From Doryteuthis pealeii (lineage: Eukaryota > Mollusca > Cephalopoda > Myopsida > Loliginidae), in NCBI GenBank assembly GCA_023376005.1, contig CM042143.1, positions 87,633,508-87,697,507 of the forward strand: a stretch of 64,000 nucleotides of DNA, read 5' to 3'. The position numbers and the translations under genes are program-made. The notes beneath the pieces were generated by a model. That model saw only the letters and a list, made by a program, of their open reading frames with translations. It was not told the DNA's origin and did no database searches. Positions 9,110 to 19,807 of the stretch are shown in pieces (positions within the stretch are counted from its first letter, which is position 1; each line of letters begins with the position of its first letter).

Positions 9110-9214
9110 TGTCATATTTGCATCAAACTTTGTGGATCTGCAGTAGGTTTGATGAGTCATTTGAGGGCTCATGCAAGGAAGGGTTTTGGTGGTGGAGTTG
9201 TGGGATTGTGAGGG
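9110..9214 (+). pseudogene. C2H2 zinc-finger fragment of retroelement type
   Basis: Frame starting at 9110 encodes 'CHICIKLCGSAVGLMSHLRA' then H: a C-x2-C-x12-H-x3-H finger. It ends at a TGA near 9212. The CxSxxGLxxH spacing is also present in the relic at 17254, which suggests both come from the same retroelement family; such fingers occur near the C-terminus of some non-LTR retrotransposon proteins. No reverse transcriptase remains nearby. Confidence 0.35.
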
Positions 9215-9555
9215 ACGGCAATGATCTGTAAAGATTATACTATTGCCATTATATATATATGTCAATATCATATATATTTAGGGAAACATTTTTGGTTGTT
9301 TTAGAAGCATGAAAAAAATGAAGGTCAGAAACAAAATGATGAATATTGTGTTCGTAATCTTATTAATTTATCAATATTTAGATCACAATATTCATAATTT
9401 TGTTTCTGCTCTTTTTTTTTTTTTCGTGCTTCTAAGACAACCAAAAATTTTTCCCGAATATATAATATGCTTCTAAAATAACCAAATATATATAAAGAAA
9501 GTAATCCTTTGTCACATCCTAATTGTACGGAGGGTTTCAATGTGCGTGTGTGGGA

Positions 9556-9817
9556 GGGGCGTGGTGTAAAGGTTAGAGTCGTAGGAAATGGACTCGTCGT
9601 CCCGAGTTCAACGAGGCTTTTTGCATTTCACATACCGATAATACTTGGAAAGGTATGCATCTAATTACTCTCCCCCTGTAATGGGCAAATAGTAGGTCAG
9701 ACTGGGATCTTTCATCTTGGCTACGTAACCAACTAGGAGAAGGAAAACTCTGAATTCAAACCTGTTAAACCCTTAAGGAATTCACCTTGTGTCACATTCT
9801 GCTCCTGCGGAAGGGTT

Positions 9818-9818
<1 letters not shown>
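9556..9818 (+). mobile_element. SINE B copy with (TA)n tail
   Basis: The head 'gtggtgtaaaggttagagtc' carries the A box and 'cccgagttcaacgaggc' a shortened B box. The full body ends 'tgcggaagggttgg' and passes directly into (TA)n. Confidence 0.85.

Positions 9819-9862
<44 letters not shown>
9819..9862. repeat. (TA)n tail/junction between two SINE B copies
   Basis: TA repeat continuous with the 3' end of the upstream SINE B. A truncated SINE B follows 25 bp later in the same orientation. Confidence 0.9.
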
Positions 9863-9868
<6 letters not shown>

Positions 9869-9887
9869 TGTTTGTGTGTCTGTCCTG

Positions 9888-10085
9888 TGAAAATCCTGAA
9901 CGAGGCTGTTTGCATTTCACTTTGTACTGGTGCCATTGGAAAAGGCATGGATTTGCTATGGGTAAAATAGTAGGGCAGACTGGGTTTTTTGCTTTAGTTA
10001 ACCAACTCAGTCTAGAAATAAACCTCTGTTTTCAAGCCAGCTTTAATCCACTTAAAATTGATCATAGCGGAGGGGCTGGTTAAAT
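9888..10085 (+). mobile_element. SINE B copy, 5'-truncated
   Basis: It begins inside the B box ('aaatcctgaacgaggctg') and keeps 'ggtaaaatagtagggcag' and 'gcggaggggctgg' followed by a degenerate TACA tail. Confidence 0.75.
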
Positions 10086-10099
10086 ACATATATACCCTG

Positions 10100-10560
10100 G
10101 ACACTAATTTGACCCATAGATGGGACATTAACAGGTACTATCACTTCTGGTCAGTGGACCTGGGAGTAATGGCAATGAGGGGGTACTCTCCAGAACTCTA
10201 TAAATGGAACCTCAGCACTAGATGGATTTTAGCATCTTACCCAGGACACTAAAGCACTATTTTACCCATAGGTGGGACCCTAACAGGGACAACCTCTTCG
10301 GGCCAGAGTGGACCTGGAAGTAATGGCAATAAAGGTATATTCTCCGCTCCCCAGAACTCCAGGATAGGAACCTCACCATTAGATACAGTTTAACGTCATA
10401 CCCAAAACACTAAAACTTTATTTGATCCATAGATGTGACACTAACCAATACAACCACTTCGGGTCAGAGTGGACCTGAGAGTAATGGCAATAAGCTTCGG
10501 AATTGGAACCTCACCATTAGATGCAGTTTAGCGCCATTTTCAGGACACCGAGAAGAGCCG
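10100..10560 (-). repeat. Repeat D module in three tandem copies
   Basis: The block 'cccatagatgggac...aacaggtac...gggtcagagtggacctg...cagaactcc...acctcaccattagatgcag...acccaggacac' appears three times in a row (starting ~10110, ~10262 and ~10420), each ~155 bp. This is local amplification of an internal segment of Repeat D, whose tail and other parts are missing. Confidence 0.65.
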
Positions 10561-10955
10561 AGATTTGTGTAGTTGCATTGACTTGTCTGTTTGTAACATT
10601 TTGTTTTATGAACGTTTGTCTTAATATGAGCGAGAATCAATATCATTACTATGTACGCATATTTCTATTAACAAAGAAATCTTTCATTGTCTTTGCTTAA
10701 GGCAAATAGAATTACAGCTTAGCGTATTCTTGATTTCTGACGTTAATTCTTCTCAATTTATATGGAAATTTTCTCGTTTTTTTTTTTTTTTTTTAATTTT
10801 TTTTTTTACTTTTTGTCTTGAATTTACTCTTTAAGTACATCTTAAATCTACTTGGAGAACCGAGAAAGGTTTCATGAAATATTGTCTATATTTTACTTAT
10901 CTACTTTTTCTTTATTGATTTTACTCTTGTAAATAAATATAATTGGTGACGAAAA

Positions 10956-11136
10956 TTATATCTATCTATCTATCTCTATCTATCTATTTATCTATCCAAG
11001 TATGTTCATTCCTTCCATTCTTCCTTTCTATCTATTTCAGTCTGTTTCTTTCTCTTCCTTTCTTTTTCTTTCTCTATATATCTATCTATCTGATATCCGT
11101 CTGACGCACACACATACACTCACACACTCTCTCTCT

Positions 11137-11177
<41 letters not shown>
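10956..11177. repeat. Compound microsatellite
   Basis: (CTAT)n, pyrimidine-rich DNA, short CA and CT runs, then (TA)n (11141-11177) and a GT run. Translated frames here are repeat artefacts. Confidence 0.9.
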
Positions 11178-11191
<14 letters not shown>

Positions 11192-11249
11192 TAAGGTAGC
11201 ATGGATATGGAATCAACACCTAGTTACTATGAGTTCCTCGCCTATACGA

Positions 11250-11300
11250 TCGTCAGACAGACACCGAATCTCCATTATAATATGATATACCGAACGAGGA
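11250..11300 (-). mobile_element. Hel-2 5'-end fragment
   Basis: 'cagacagacaccgaatctcc' and 'attataat' match the complement of the Hel-2 start seen at 34566 and 61185. Confidence 0.4.
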
Positions 11301-12400
11301 AACGATACTCAACCAACTATTATTCTTCCTACATATACGATCCATTCCTTTTGTAGATTTGTGATGCTAAAAATATCTCCAAAGATTTATACATCAAAGT
11401 TAAACAAATAAAATTTTATTACGAGTTAGATGGTTTTTTTTTTCACTTCCTATCGATTTTCATGTCATTACCATAAGAAAGAAAACAAAGATAATCTATT
11501 GTATATTGTCGTTCGTGATGTAACTTACTTCGTTTTTTTTTACTGATTAACTGAATCTCGTATTCAGTGTTTTGTTTTCGATTACTTCTATATTTCGAAA
11601 AGCCAAAAAAAAAAAAAAAAAACCCTAAACAAACCCCGAACAAAAACAACTGACAATTGAATGAAATAAAACCAGCCTTAATTTAATGAAATTTCACTAT
11701 GTCCCTTTGCAACATTGTTAGCTCAATTAAAATAGAGTTGTAGGTAGGTAAATCTCTAATGTGACGTGGCGAGATCTATTTGGAGTGTGTGTATGTACGG
11801 TCATTACTTTCAATATGTGACGTAGCATCTAATTGAAGGAGTATGTAGTTTTTTTTATTACTTATCTTATACTGTTCTACTTATCTCTTGACTGGATCCG
11901 TTTAGGTTTCTGCTATTCTGTGTCTGTTGTGCTGGTTGGCTTCTTTCGGTTTTTATTGGGGTCCGAAACAACTTGGGGTCTCTTTGCGTCTGTTGACAGT
12001 TCTTAATAACGAACACAAGACGTTCTTATTTTTTCTAAGCTCATTTTCTTTTTCATCAACTCAAGTTGGAGATTTGGGTCTAGAACAAACACACCGCCAT
12101 TGCGATGCGTCTTCTCCAAAACCCTCAGCCAGACTGCCCAAACTTTTCACTCTTTCTTTCATTCTTGTCACGGTTAACACTTTTCGACCAATCAGAAGAC
12201 AACAGGTCAGTCGTTCACACGTCATCCTTAATTCTAGTTAATTTCCACTATTACATAACTTATAACAAAAAATCTTGGGTTTTAATAGATCTCATAATTT
12301 TAAACCTTAATTACGTTACTTTACAAAATCTATCTTTCTATTCTTTCTTCTGAAGTCCAAGTCTTAATGAGATATATCAACATCTTAACATATTCCTATA

Positions 12401-12650
12401 CGTGGTATAATGGTTAGAAAATGGACTCGTCGACTCTAGTTCAAATCCTGGATGAGGCAGTTTGTATTTCACATAGCGCTAATACACTTGGGATATGTGT
12501 GCATCCAACTACTCTCCCTCCAGCTATGGGTAAATAGTAAGGCATACTAGGCTCTTTAACCATGGTTGGGTAACCAGTCTAGGAGAAAGAAAACTGAGTT
12601 CAAACCTGTTAAACTCCACTTAAGAAATTGACCATGTTTGTAAGGAGGGG

Positions 12651-12652
<2 letters not shown>
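12401..12652 (+). mobile_element. SINE B copy with (TA)n tail
   Basis: Head 'cgtggtataatggttagaaa' (A box) and 'agttcaaatcctggatgagg' (B box), full body, end 'gtaaggagggg' then (TA)n. Confidence 0.85.

Positions 12653-12695
<43 letters not shown>
12653..12695. repeat. (TA)n junction, SINE B to hammerhead-like terminus
   Basis: TA repeat of 43 bp with the plus-strand SINE B 3' end on the left and a minus-strand hammerhead-like motif 55 bp to the right. Confidence 0.95.
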
Positions 12696-12698
<3 letters not shown>

Positions 12699-12734
12699 GT
12701 AAAATATGAGGAATGAAAGAACAAAACTCAGACA

Positions 12735-12785
12735 AAAATGTGTAGTATATTTCGCTGGAGAATTGAACTCGGCGTCTTCAGCTTT
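12735..12785 (-). ncRNA. Hammerhead-like motif, outer stem lost
   Basis: Minus strand: CTGAAGA (12775-12781), an imperfect stem II (GC/GC and GAG/CTC with an internal loop, after one unpaired C), then GAAA (12750-12753). I cannot find a complementary outer stem, so this is probably a decayed copy. Confidence 0.4.
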
Positions 12786-12879
12786 TATTGAATTATCAGG
12801 ATCATCAAGTGTTTTATAGAAGGGGAAAGTAAGTAGGTGGGTAAGTTTTGTAGTAATACTGTTATTGTTCTATTCTCGA

Positions 12880-13053
12880 ACGTATTAAAAGCAATCATTT
12901 GTATAATTTTATATTGAAATCAATTAGAATAAAGAAAAATAAGTTATTTTTTTTGTGATCGTATTTAATTTCATTAGTCTTTCTAATTCGATGTAATATT
13001 TAATTATATTAAAACTTAAATACTTGTGCCCTGGGGGCGCATATTTTTGCTAG
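12880..13053 (+). mobile_element. Hel-2 Helitron, 3' part
   Basis: The family sequence 'aaaacttaaatacttg' is followed by the terminal hairpin 'gtgccctgggggcgc', then 'atatttttgctag' and T: the CTAG|T end expected of a Helitron. The 5' half is missing. Confidence 0.7.
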
Positions 13054-13084
13054 TTAGAACAAATCACGAATGAAATGTTATGAA

Positions 13085-13300
13085 ATATTTTTTTCTTTTC
13101 TTTCATTCTTTTTGTTTCTTTCCCTTTTATTCTTCCTTTTTTTTCTTTTTCTTCCTTTCTTTCAGCCTTTTCTTCTTTCATTCTTTGCTTTTATTCTTTC
13201 TTTTTTTCATTCATTCTTTTTTTATTTTTTCCTTTTCATTCTTTCTTTTTTTCCCTTTTTTCTTTGTTTTTCCCTTTTTCTTTATTTTTATGTTTATTTT
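13085..13300. repeat. Polypyrimidine (T/C) tract
   Basis: About 215 bp of TTTC/TTTTC-type sequence. Poly-F/L/S frames here are artefacts. Confidence 0.9.
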
Positions 13301-13904
13301 ATCCTCCACATTTCATTCTTTTTTTACTCTTCTTCCTCAAAGATAGTTTTATTATTGGGCATTGGATTTTTTTAATATCAAAAACCATATTTAATATGAT
13401 AAAAAAATTCACATCTATTAATCTTAAACTCTTAGAAATGAAGTTTTTTTGTTAAAGAAATAAAAGAATGCTGGAGCGGCCATTGAAAAACATTTTTGTT
13501 GATATTCATGAGGAAGCGCGGTAAAAAAAAAAAATCCCGCCTTGCTGTTAATATCCGATGTGAAATTCAATGTGAATTTGAAAAAAAAAATGGCGACCAT
13601 AGAGGATGACATCGTTGATGTTGGGATGTTGAAGACATCGGATTCAAATGGATTTGTAAGGTTTCATCTTGTTGTGTTCAGTTCACTGTGAAGGAAAAAA
13701 AAAAAACCTTCAACAAAAACGCATACACGTACGCAAACACACACACAAACACACATAGACACAAACCAAATCTCGTATACACAACCACTTTCTTAATGTA
13801 AATACACATACACACTCACACATACACAATACATAGCCACACATATAACGGTTAAATACGAGGGTTTGGTGAAATATTCACTGTCAATATTTATTTACTA
13901 ACCA

Positions 13905-14140
13905 CTCCCCCATGAACAGGGGCCCTCTTGGCTGAGACTGAAGAATACACCGACTACGCCTTTGCAGAGGGATAACCCCCTTAAGTGGGACACCTGTTGG
14001 CCGTGGGTGTCGACCTGTGATGCTTAAGGACGGAATCTTGGTGCCTGAGCAGTCCATGACTTGAACGAAAGAAAAAAATGTTTTCGGCATAAAATAACCC
14101 ACCAAGTGTTGACATGCCGTAAAATCCAACCAACCAACTT
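13905..14140 (+). repeat. Repeat D retroposon copy, 3' tail end
   Basis: It contains 'gaatacaccgac', 'cctttgcagaggg', 'tgatgcttaaggac', 'cggcataaaataaccca' and the terminal 'catgccgtaaaatccaacca'. The middle of the element is deleted. Confidence 0.7.
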
Positions 14141-14163
14141 TCTTTAATGTAAACACACGCACG

Positions 14164-14173
14164 CACAAACACA

Positions 14174-14209
<36 letters not shown>

Positions 14210-14227
14210 ACACACACATACACACAT

Positions 14228-14262
<35 letters not shown>
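14164..14262. repeat. (CA)n(TA)n compound microsatellite
   Basis: A CA-rich run to 14224 followed by (TA)n with one AA slip to 14262. Confidence 0.95.
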
Positions 14263-14299
14263 GAGTTAAGTAAACAAACAAATGTGTTTTATTCTTTTA

Positions 14300-14595
14300 T
14301 ATGGATTTAAGCCGACAATTTTTGGAGGATATGTGCTTAATTGAAGTCATACCTAATTTTTAAAATTAATTAGTTAATAATTAATGAATTTAGGCGGGCA
14401 TATATGTTCAAATGTAAGCTAAACGAATCGAGAAAATGTCAATCCCTGAATGTACATTTCGACCTATTACTTGCTGATGAGAGCTAATAGGTCGAAATGT
14501 ACATTCAGGGATTATGCCCGCCTAAATTCATTAATTATTAACTAATTAATTTTAAAAATTAGTTATGACTTCAATTAAGCACATATCCTCCAAAT
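14300..14595. mobile_element. Foldback element related to 5833-6285
   Basis: The arms (14300-14455 and 14497-14595) are inverted copies carrying 'agccgacaatttttgga' (left arm), an ATTAATTA-rich block and 'ggcgggcat', as in the first foldback. The tRNA-like head is missing. The centre keeps the hammerhead-like core, and its 3' half 'ggtcgaaatgtacattc' is present in both orientations, so the palindrome extends into the ribozyme. Confidence 0.7.
14470..14513 (+). ncRNA. Hammerhead-like motif in foldback centre
   Basis: CTGATGA (14474-14480), loop containing 'taatag', GAAA (14494-14497). Outer stem CTTG/CAGG (14470-14473 with 14505-14508, one wobble) forms and now includes the core-adjacent pair that is mismatched in the 6091 copy. 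Stem III is again ATGTACAT. Stem II is partly disrupted (GAGC against GGTC). Confidence 0.45.
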
Positions 14596-14671
14596 ATATA
14601 TATATATATATACACACATAATTGTTAATTACAATGGTTGACTGAAATGTTTTCTGTCTATATGCATTTAC

Positions 14672-14930
14672 TAACCACTCCACCATGAGCAGCATGTGGA
14701 ACAAGAACAATTTTTAAGTGATGTTTTAAAGTTTTTTCTTCTCTTAGACTAGTCACCATAATAAGGTTAACAAGCCCAGTCTTTGGTACCGGATGGAGAA
14801 TAGTTGGATGCATATCTTTCCCAAGCGCTATGTGAAATGCAGACATCCTCAATCAGGATTTGAACTCGGTTCGTAATATCCATTTCCTACGACAATAACC
14901 ATTATACCACTTGCCTTCACTTTTATTTAA
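14672..14930 (-). mobile_element. SINE B copy
   Basis: Minus strand: head 'gtggtataatggttattg' near 14915, B box 'gagttcaaatcctgattg', body, and 3' end 'catggtggagtgg' at 14685. It is about full length. Confidence 0.75.
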
Positions 14931-14947
14931 AAATATGTACAATTTTG

Positions 14948-15010
14948 ATGTTCTAGCCAGATTCCTTTTCCTACGGCGATAACCATTACACAACGCGCCT
15001 CCACTTTTAT
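14948..15010 (-). mobile_element. SINE B head fragment
   Basis: Minus-strand 'gcgcgttgtgtaatggttat' and 'cgccgtaggaaaaggaat' match only the head of SINE B. It abuts the Helitron Hel-3. Confidence 0.5.
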
Positions 15011-15017
15011 TTACAAA

Positions 15018-15422
15018 CTAGAAGCGGCTACCCGGCGTCGCCTGGGTAGAGGGGATGCAAAAAAAAGTTAGTCCCACAGATCCATTATTATTAAATCGCG
15101 AGTTGGATCCTGGTAAATATGCCCCATTAAAATCCCCATATAAAAAAGACCTTACGTTGATCCAGCCACTCTGAAAATAAAAATAAATGTCTACTATTTA
15201 AAATATTAAATGCAAAGAAAAAGAAATCTACGCTGTTATCATCTAAATTTAATTTTTTTAAATTATCTTCACAAATATAAATCAAACCATTCTTTTTGCT
15301 CAAAAACCAATCCCAATATATATTTAATGTGTATATATATTTACTTTGTCGTTAATTGTTTTATTTTCGAAGTTTCTTCCGGACATACAGATTCACACAA
15401 CTGCCCTTTATATATGTATAGA
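15018..15422 (-). mobile_element. Hel-3 non-autonomous Helitron, complete
   Basis: The minus-strand 5' end is TCTATACATATATAAAGGGC (complement at 15403-15422) and the 3' end is a hairpin (CTACCC...GGGTAG with a GC-rich loop) followed by 'ccgcttctag' and T, a CTAG|T end. TC start, terminal hairpin ~10 nt before CTRR and A|T insertion are Helitron hallmarks. Length is 405 bp. No Rep/helicase frame, so it depends on another element. Confidence 0.75.
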
Positions 15423-15547
15423 TATATACAATTTTGATATTGTGTTTCAGCAGACTATTATTACTATCGTGAGTTTGATTGCCACTGGGTGCCCAACAAC
15501 ATGACCGAGGGTAATCCCAAAAGTGAGGGTCACAAGGAGAGAGAGAG

Positions 15548-15790
15548 AGAGTGAGAATTTACTGACATCTCACCATGTCAGTGGAACACAAGGATCATTA
15601 TAGTGGGGAACCACGCTCAAGACGAAGCTCCTGTGTGGTTTATGTCGAAAAACTGCGTTTTTGAGGCGCCTCATGCACTAAGCAAATAACTAAGCTCTGC
15701 CTCTTAAAATCAAGGGGACAGGTATTACCTGAGGGGGGATGGCCCCCTGGATCACACTGTTATTAATATCTTACCGGTTCAATGGCTGAA
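15548..15790 (+). mobile_element. SINE G copy
   Basis: It begins 'gaatttactgacatctcacc' and includes 'aacacaaggatcat', 'gaggcgcctcatgcact' and 'aggggggatggccccctgg', in common with 22478, 39695 and 40440. A clear tRNA-like head is not visible in this copy. Confidence 0.55.
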
Positions 15791-15796
15791 AACACT

Positions 15797-15798
<2 letters not shown>

Positions 15799-15838
<40 letters not shown>
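15799..15838. repeat. (CA)n microsatellite
   Basis: Pure CA repeat of 40 bp. Confidence 0.95.
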
Positions 15839-15842
<4 letters not shown>

Positions 15843-15938
15843 AGAATATGCGTGTGTGTAAATGTAAAAAAACTAGCTAATAAATCTGACCGAGTCTTTC
15901 AGTTTGGTGTTCGAATCCCGCTAAGGCAAGATTTCGAA

Positions 15939-16430
15939 TCTATATATTAATAGTCGTGTTCCTAAATTGAACGCCTGTTATCATCTTGCAACATCCCCTG
16001 GTTAAAAATGAGACCGTCCAAATCGTTCAAGATGAAATGCAAAAATATAAATCCTGATTATCTGGTGTTACTTATCAGTCGAATTCTTAGTTATTATGAG
16101 TGCCATCACCTCAACTAGATAATTCTGTTTTTATTATAAAGAAAGAAAGGGAAGAAAAAAGACATGCTACACATAAAATATGATAAAAAAAGAAAGGGAA
16201 AAGACGAAGAGAGAGAGATTGAGCACGCGGAAACAATAACGCTAATCTGTTTCAATCGAACATGATGAAAATATGAAAATAATCAAAGAAGGTAAAAGTG
16301 TGAGAGAGAGGGTTAAAGCAAGATTATTATACTTTTTACATATTGAAGTATTTGGCAATAGCTCTTAAGTAAGCATATCAAACGTAATAATCAAATTATC
16401 ATTCTGTAGTTTATCCATAGGTCCTGCTAG
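15939..16430 (+). mobile_element. Hel-1 non-autonomous Helitron, complete (492 bp)
   Basis: It starts at TCTATATATTAATAG after A, and ends with 'ctgtagtttatccatag' (terminal hairpin, slightly decayed) then 'gtcctgctag' and T (CTAG|T). The body has 'catcttgcaacatcccctgg', 'gagaccgtccaaatcg', 'caatagctcttaagtaagc'. No open frame for a Rep/helicase. This copy best defines both ends of the family. Confidence 0.75.
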
Positions 16431-17067
16431 TATGTTGATAAGCTGCCTATATCTAGCTTGGGGGTTGACGCAGTTATATTTCGCCAGTAGCCAGTATACA
16501 TGGCAATGTCCAGATGACATTAATAGAATGCAGCCGTACAAAGAATACGACTCAAACAGGCCCACTCACAATCGGTTAGACAGGCTATTAAAACCGCTTG
16601 ACTCGTAGCACAAAGCCAACCACTCACTCAACTCCTCTCTCAGGTGAAAAGATTCCATTCACTAGAAACACAGAATTATTTTAGGAATTCTTTTGGATTG
16701 CACTTAGAAATTGAAAAGTTTAATTGCGTTGTCAAATTTTCATTTTGCGTATATGCTTAGATGGCATTAGGAGCGTTTAGTTGTAACTCTTTTGGTGCGG
16801 TGCATTCGGCAACAGATTTAATGGCTGGAATGCACTTTTGACCATCAGATAAAAAAGCTTGCTTTAATTCTTGTGATTGCTAAAAATATATCCTACAGAA
16901 TTAACTCAATTTGAATCAAGCGACTATCAAAGTATGCCACTTCGAAAGGAAAAAGATATAGTGGGCACGTTTTATGCAATTCACTGCAAGGATTTTGACC
17001 AATCAGGATTGTTGAACGTTTTATCATCTGATCATTCCTGTTTAACCAATAAAAAGGACGGATTATA

Positions 17068-17109
<42 letters not shown>

Positions 17110-17221
17110 CGGGGTCAATGGAGATCATTATGTCAAAAAGGCGGACGAAATTTTCGTCCAGCAGTATTGATATTCTGAAAATTACAAGACAAAGAAGAAA
17201 GGACACTTCTAATACCCAGTG

Positions 17222-17309
17222 CACCCAGTCTCACAACGCTGATCTTTGCATTACCTGCAAGATTTTCTGCAAGTCACTGGCTGGATTGAAGTGTCACGCG
17301 ATACACTAA
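17222..17309 (+). pseudogene. Zinc-finger fragment of retroelement type
   Basis: Frame with 'LCITCKIFCKSLAGLKCHAI' then H and a stop: C-x2-C-x12-H with the last spacing shortened to x2. It shares CxSxxGLxxH with the relic at 9110. The upstream frame (from 17118) is basic and has no recognised domain. Probably the end of a retroelement ORF. Confidence 0.35.
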
Positions 17310-17370
17310 CACACAAAAAATTGACAATGTAAGTTGATGGATCCTCATACGTCGAAATCGATGGGACAGT

Positions 17371-17375
<5 letters not shown>

Positions 17376-17434
<59 letters not shown>
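17376..17434. repeat. (TA)n microsatellite
   Basis: TA repeat with one AA slip; the TIR transposon on its right starts directly at its last TA. Confidence 0.95.
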
Positions 17435-17435
<1 letters not shown>

Positions 17436-17915
17436 CAGTTGAACCTCAGTTCTCGAACATAATTCGTTCCAAAATTATGTTCGAGAACCGGTTTGTTCGA
17501 AAACTGAATATTTTCCATGAGAAATAGTGTGAAATGTATTTATGCATGCTTGACCATCAGATCTTACAATTTTACTCTTTCCCTTTGCAGTAGTATCATT
17601 GTTGCCTTACTTAAGATCCATGAATAAGAGTTAAAGTAGCCGTAAAATAGAGAATAAACACAAACGTAGCGAAGAATTTGCACCCCCACCCCATATCAGA
17701 CACTCCTTCAAGGTAGCGACTAACGCTAACTGATGCTGCTTGGATAGATTCGATCAGCCGTTCGGCCGTCTTCGGTTTGTCAGGGCAGTCATTCATATGA
17801 CTTCCGTTTTCATCGGCTCAACTCGTGTGTTCGAAGTCCGAAAATATGTCCCACAACCATTTTACTCAAATGTTTTGTTCGAATTCAAAATTGTTCGAGA
17901 ATCGAGGTTCCATTA
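17436..17915. mobile_element. ~480-bp TIR DNA transposon
   Basis: The left end CAGTTGAACCTCAGTTCTCG and the right end (complement of TGGAACCTCGATTCTCGAAC) are inverted repeats of ~22 bp, with (TA)n on both sides so that a TA target is likely. The CAGT start next to TA resembles pogo/Tigger-type ends. The outermost right bases have decayed. The interior shows no transposase. Confidence 0.65.
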
Positions 17916-17949
17916 TTATATATATATATTTATATATATATATATATAT

Positions 17950-18828
17950 ATATATTATTTATTTCAATACCTGTAAAAGTACGAGCGATATCATCTTGCC
18001 ACACACTCTGGTTAAAAATGAGACGTCCGTAAAAATAAAAAGATGAAATGTAAATACTGATTATCTAGTGTTGCTTTTCTGCTGAATTCTTATTTCTTAG
18101 TGTCATCACCTCAGCTAAATAATGGACCATTCCATTTTTATCATAAAGAAAGAAAAATTTGAGAGAGAGAGTGCGCGTACGGAAGTGATGACGCTAATCT
18201 GTTTCAACATAATGCAAAGATGAAAAAAAAGAAAGAAAAGAGTAAGAGAGAATTAAATGAATATTATTATACTTTTTACATATTGAACTATTTAGAAATA
18301 GCTCTTAAGTAAACATATCAAACGTTTTGTTTCTTTGTTTGTTTTGTTTTACGGCATATCAACCTCCAGCAAAGTTTTGAAAGATTCGTAGCGATAGTTT
18401 GGAAGAAAAAATTTTAAGCTCAATTTGTTTTTGTAAACAAATTTTGTTTTGACCTATAGATGGGACCCTAACAGGTACTACCACTCCAGGTCAGAGTGGA
18501 CAGAGGAGCAATGATGAGGAAGGGCTGCAACCAGATACCCCAGACCTCCAGATCTGGAATCTCACCATCAGTAAGAATTTAACGTCATACCTAGGACATG
18601 AAAACTCTCAGCCATCACCTTCTAGCACCCATATGATGAAAAAGGTTGAGGCTTCCCATAAAAGCAATAGTGTCGGGACAATCATATATTGAAGTGATCA
18701 ACCGATTGATCGGAGGGGGCCTTTCCGACCACCCGTCTAGCCTAAGTAAGGGCCAAAGTGGAGTGTTGTAAATCAAATGTTGTAATGATTAAATAATCAT
18801 ACTGTAGTATATCCACAGGTCCTGCTAG
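17950..18828 (+). mobile_element. Hel-1 Helitron interrupted by Repeat D
   Basis: Hel-1 sequence runs from near the (TA)n to 'acatatcaaacgtt' (18321) and resumes at 'gttgtaatgattaaataatc', ending with the intact terminal hairpin and 'ctgctag' plus T at 18828. Confidence 0.7.
18322..18775 (-). repeat. Repeat D inserted in Hel-1
   Basis: The tail side is (TTTG)n 'ttttgttttacggcatatca', followed by the D body ('gatgggaccctaacaggta', 'ggacaatcatatattg', 'agggggcctttccgacca') and 'gtggagtgttg'. Flanks AAACGTT and AAATGTT look like a 7-bp target duplication with one later change, supporting retroposition with the tetranucleotide run as the 3' tail. Confidence 0.7.
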
Positions 18829-19531
18829 TTTTTATTATTTGTATAAAGAATTCGAGAGTTGGTCGGTAGCATGTTAATCTATCCTTTTCTATTACCTAAG
18901 ATAATTAATCGGTTTGTTTTCAAGCCAAGATGCCTAATTGGTTGACGTGTTGAGAATTCACTTTGTTTAGCACAATAACAGAAATGATGAAAAGGCTGCC
19001 CAGACGGTCAAGACAGTAAGATCAAAAGGACTTCCTACTACAATATGAATTGGTGACCCCAAATCCCCAAACAAAGGGGGGAAAATAGTGCGCGGGAAAA
19101 TTTCACAAATAAGACTGAACTGTAACAGATTGGATGGCCGACTATTTTTATTTTTATTTTTATGATTGACAGTCACGCACTGATTTCGTTTTGTAATTTA
19201 GTTTTTTGCTGGTATTTCTTTCATCTTCCGGTGAAGACGCATCTCTTTCTCCTGGGAAAGTCTGTCGTTGCGTGACAGCTGCTTTACTCATTGAGCTACA
19301 CAAACAAACGGGTTACAAAAGACAAAAAAAATCTAAATATGAATAGTAGATAATATATAAAGTTTTTTATCTTTATTTTTACTAGAATGTTTCACACTGT
19401 CATCTTAAATGATGGTTTACAGACAAAAAAATAAATATATAAGGTGTAAAAGATTTAAAGCGGGAAAAAAATTCAAGATTCAGTTTCACTATTACGATCC
19501 CCAGATGAGATAGTATCACACACTCTCTCCG

Positions 19532-19649
<118 letters not shown>

Positions 19650-19807
19650 ATAGTGATAATATAGTTTGCTATATTAATGATTAAAGGGTGCTCAATATCA
19701 TTGATAGAGCATGCATATATAAGTTAAGGGGCCAAATTATAATAGGATGTATATATATATATATATATATGTATGTGTATGTGAGAATGGGAAATGAATC
19801 CGACAAT

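Noticed and set aside
11927..12353. Overlapping 104- and 82-residue plus-strand frames as a gene
   Set aside because: Two different frames overlap, neither has a recognisable motif, and codon content follows the local AT composition.
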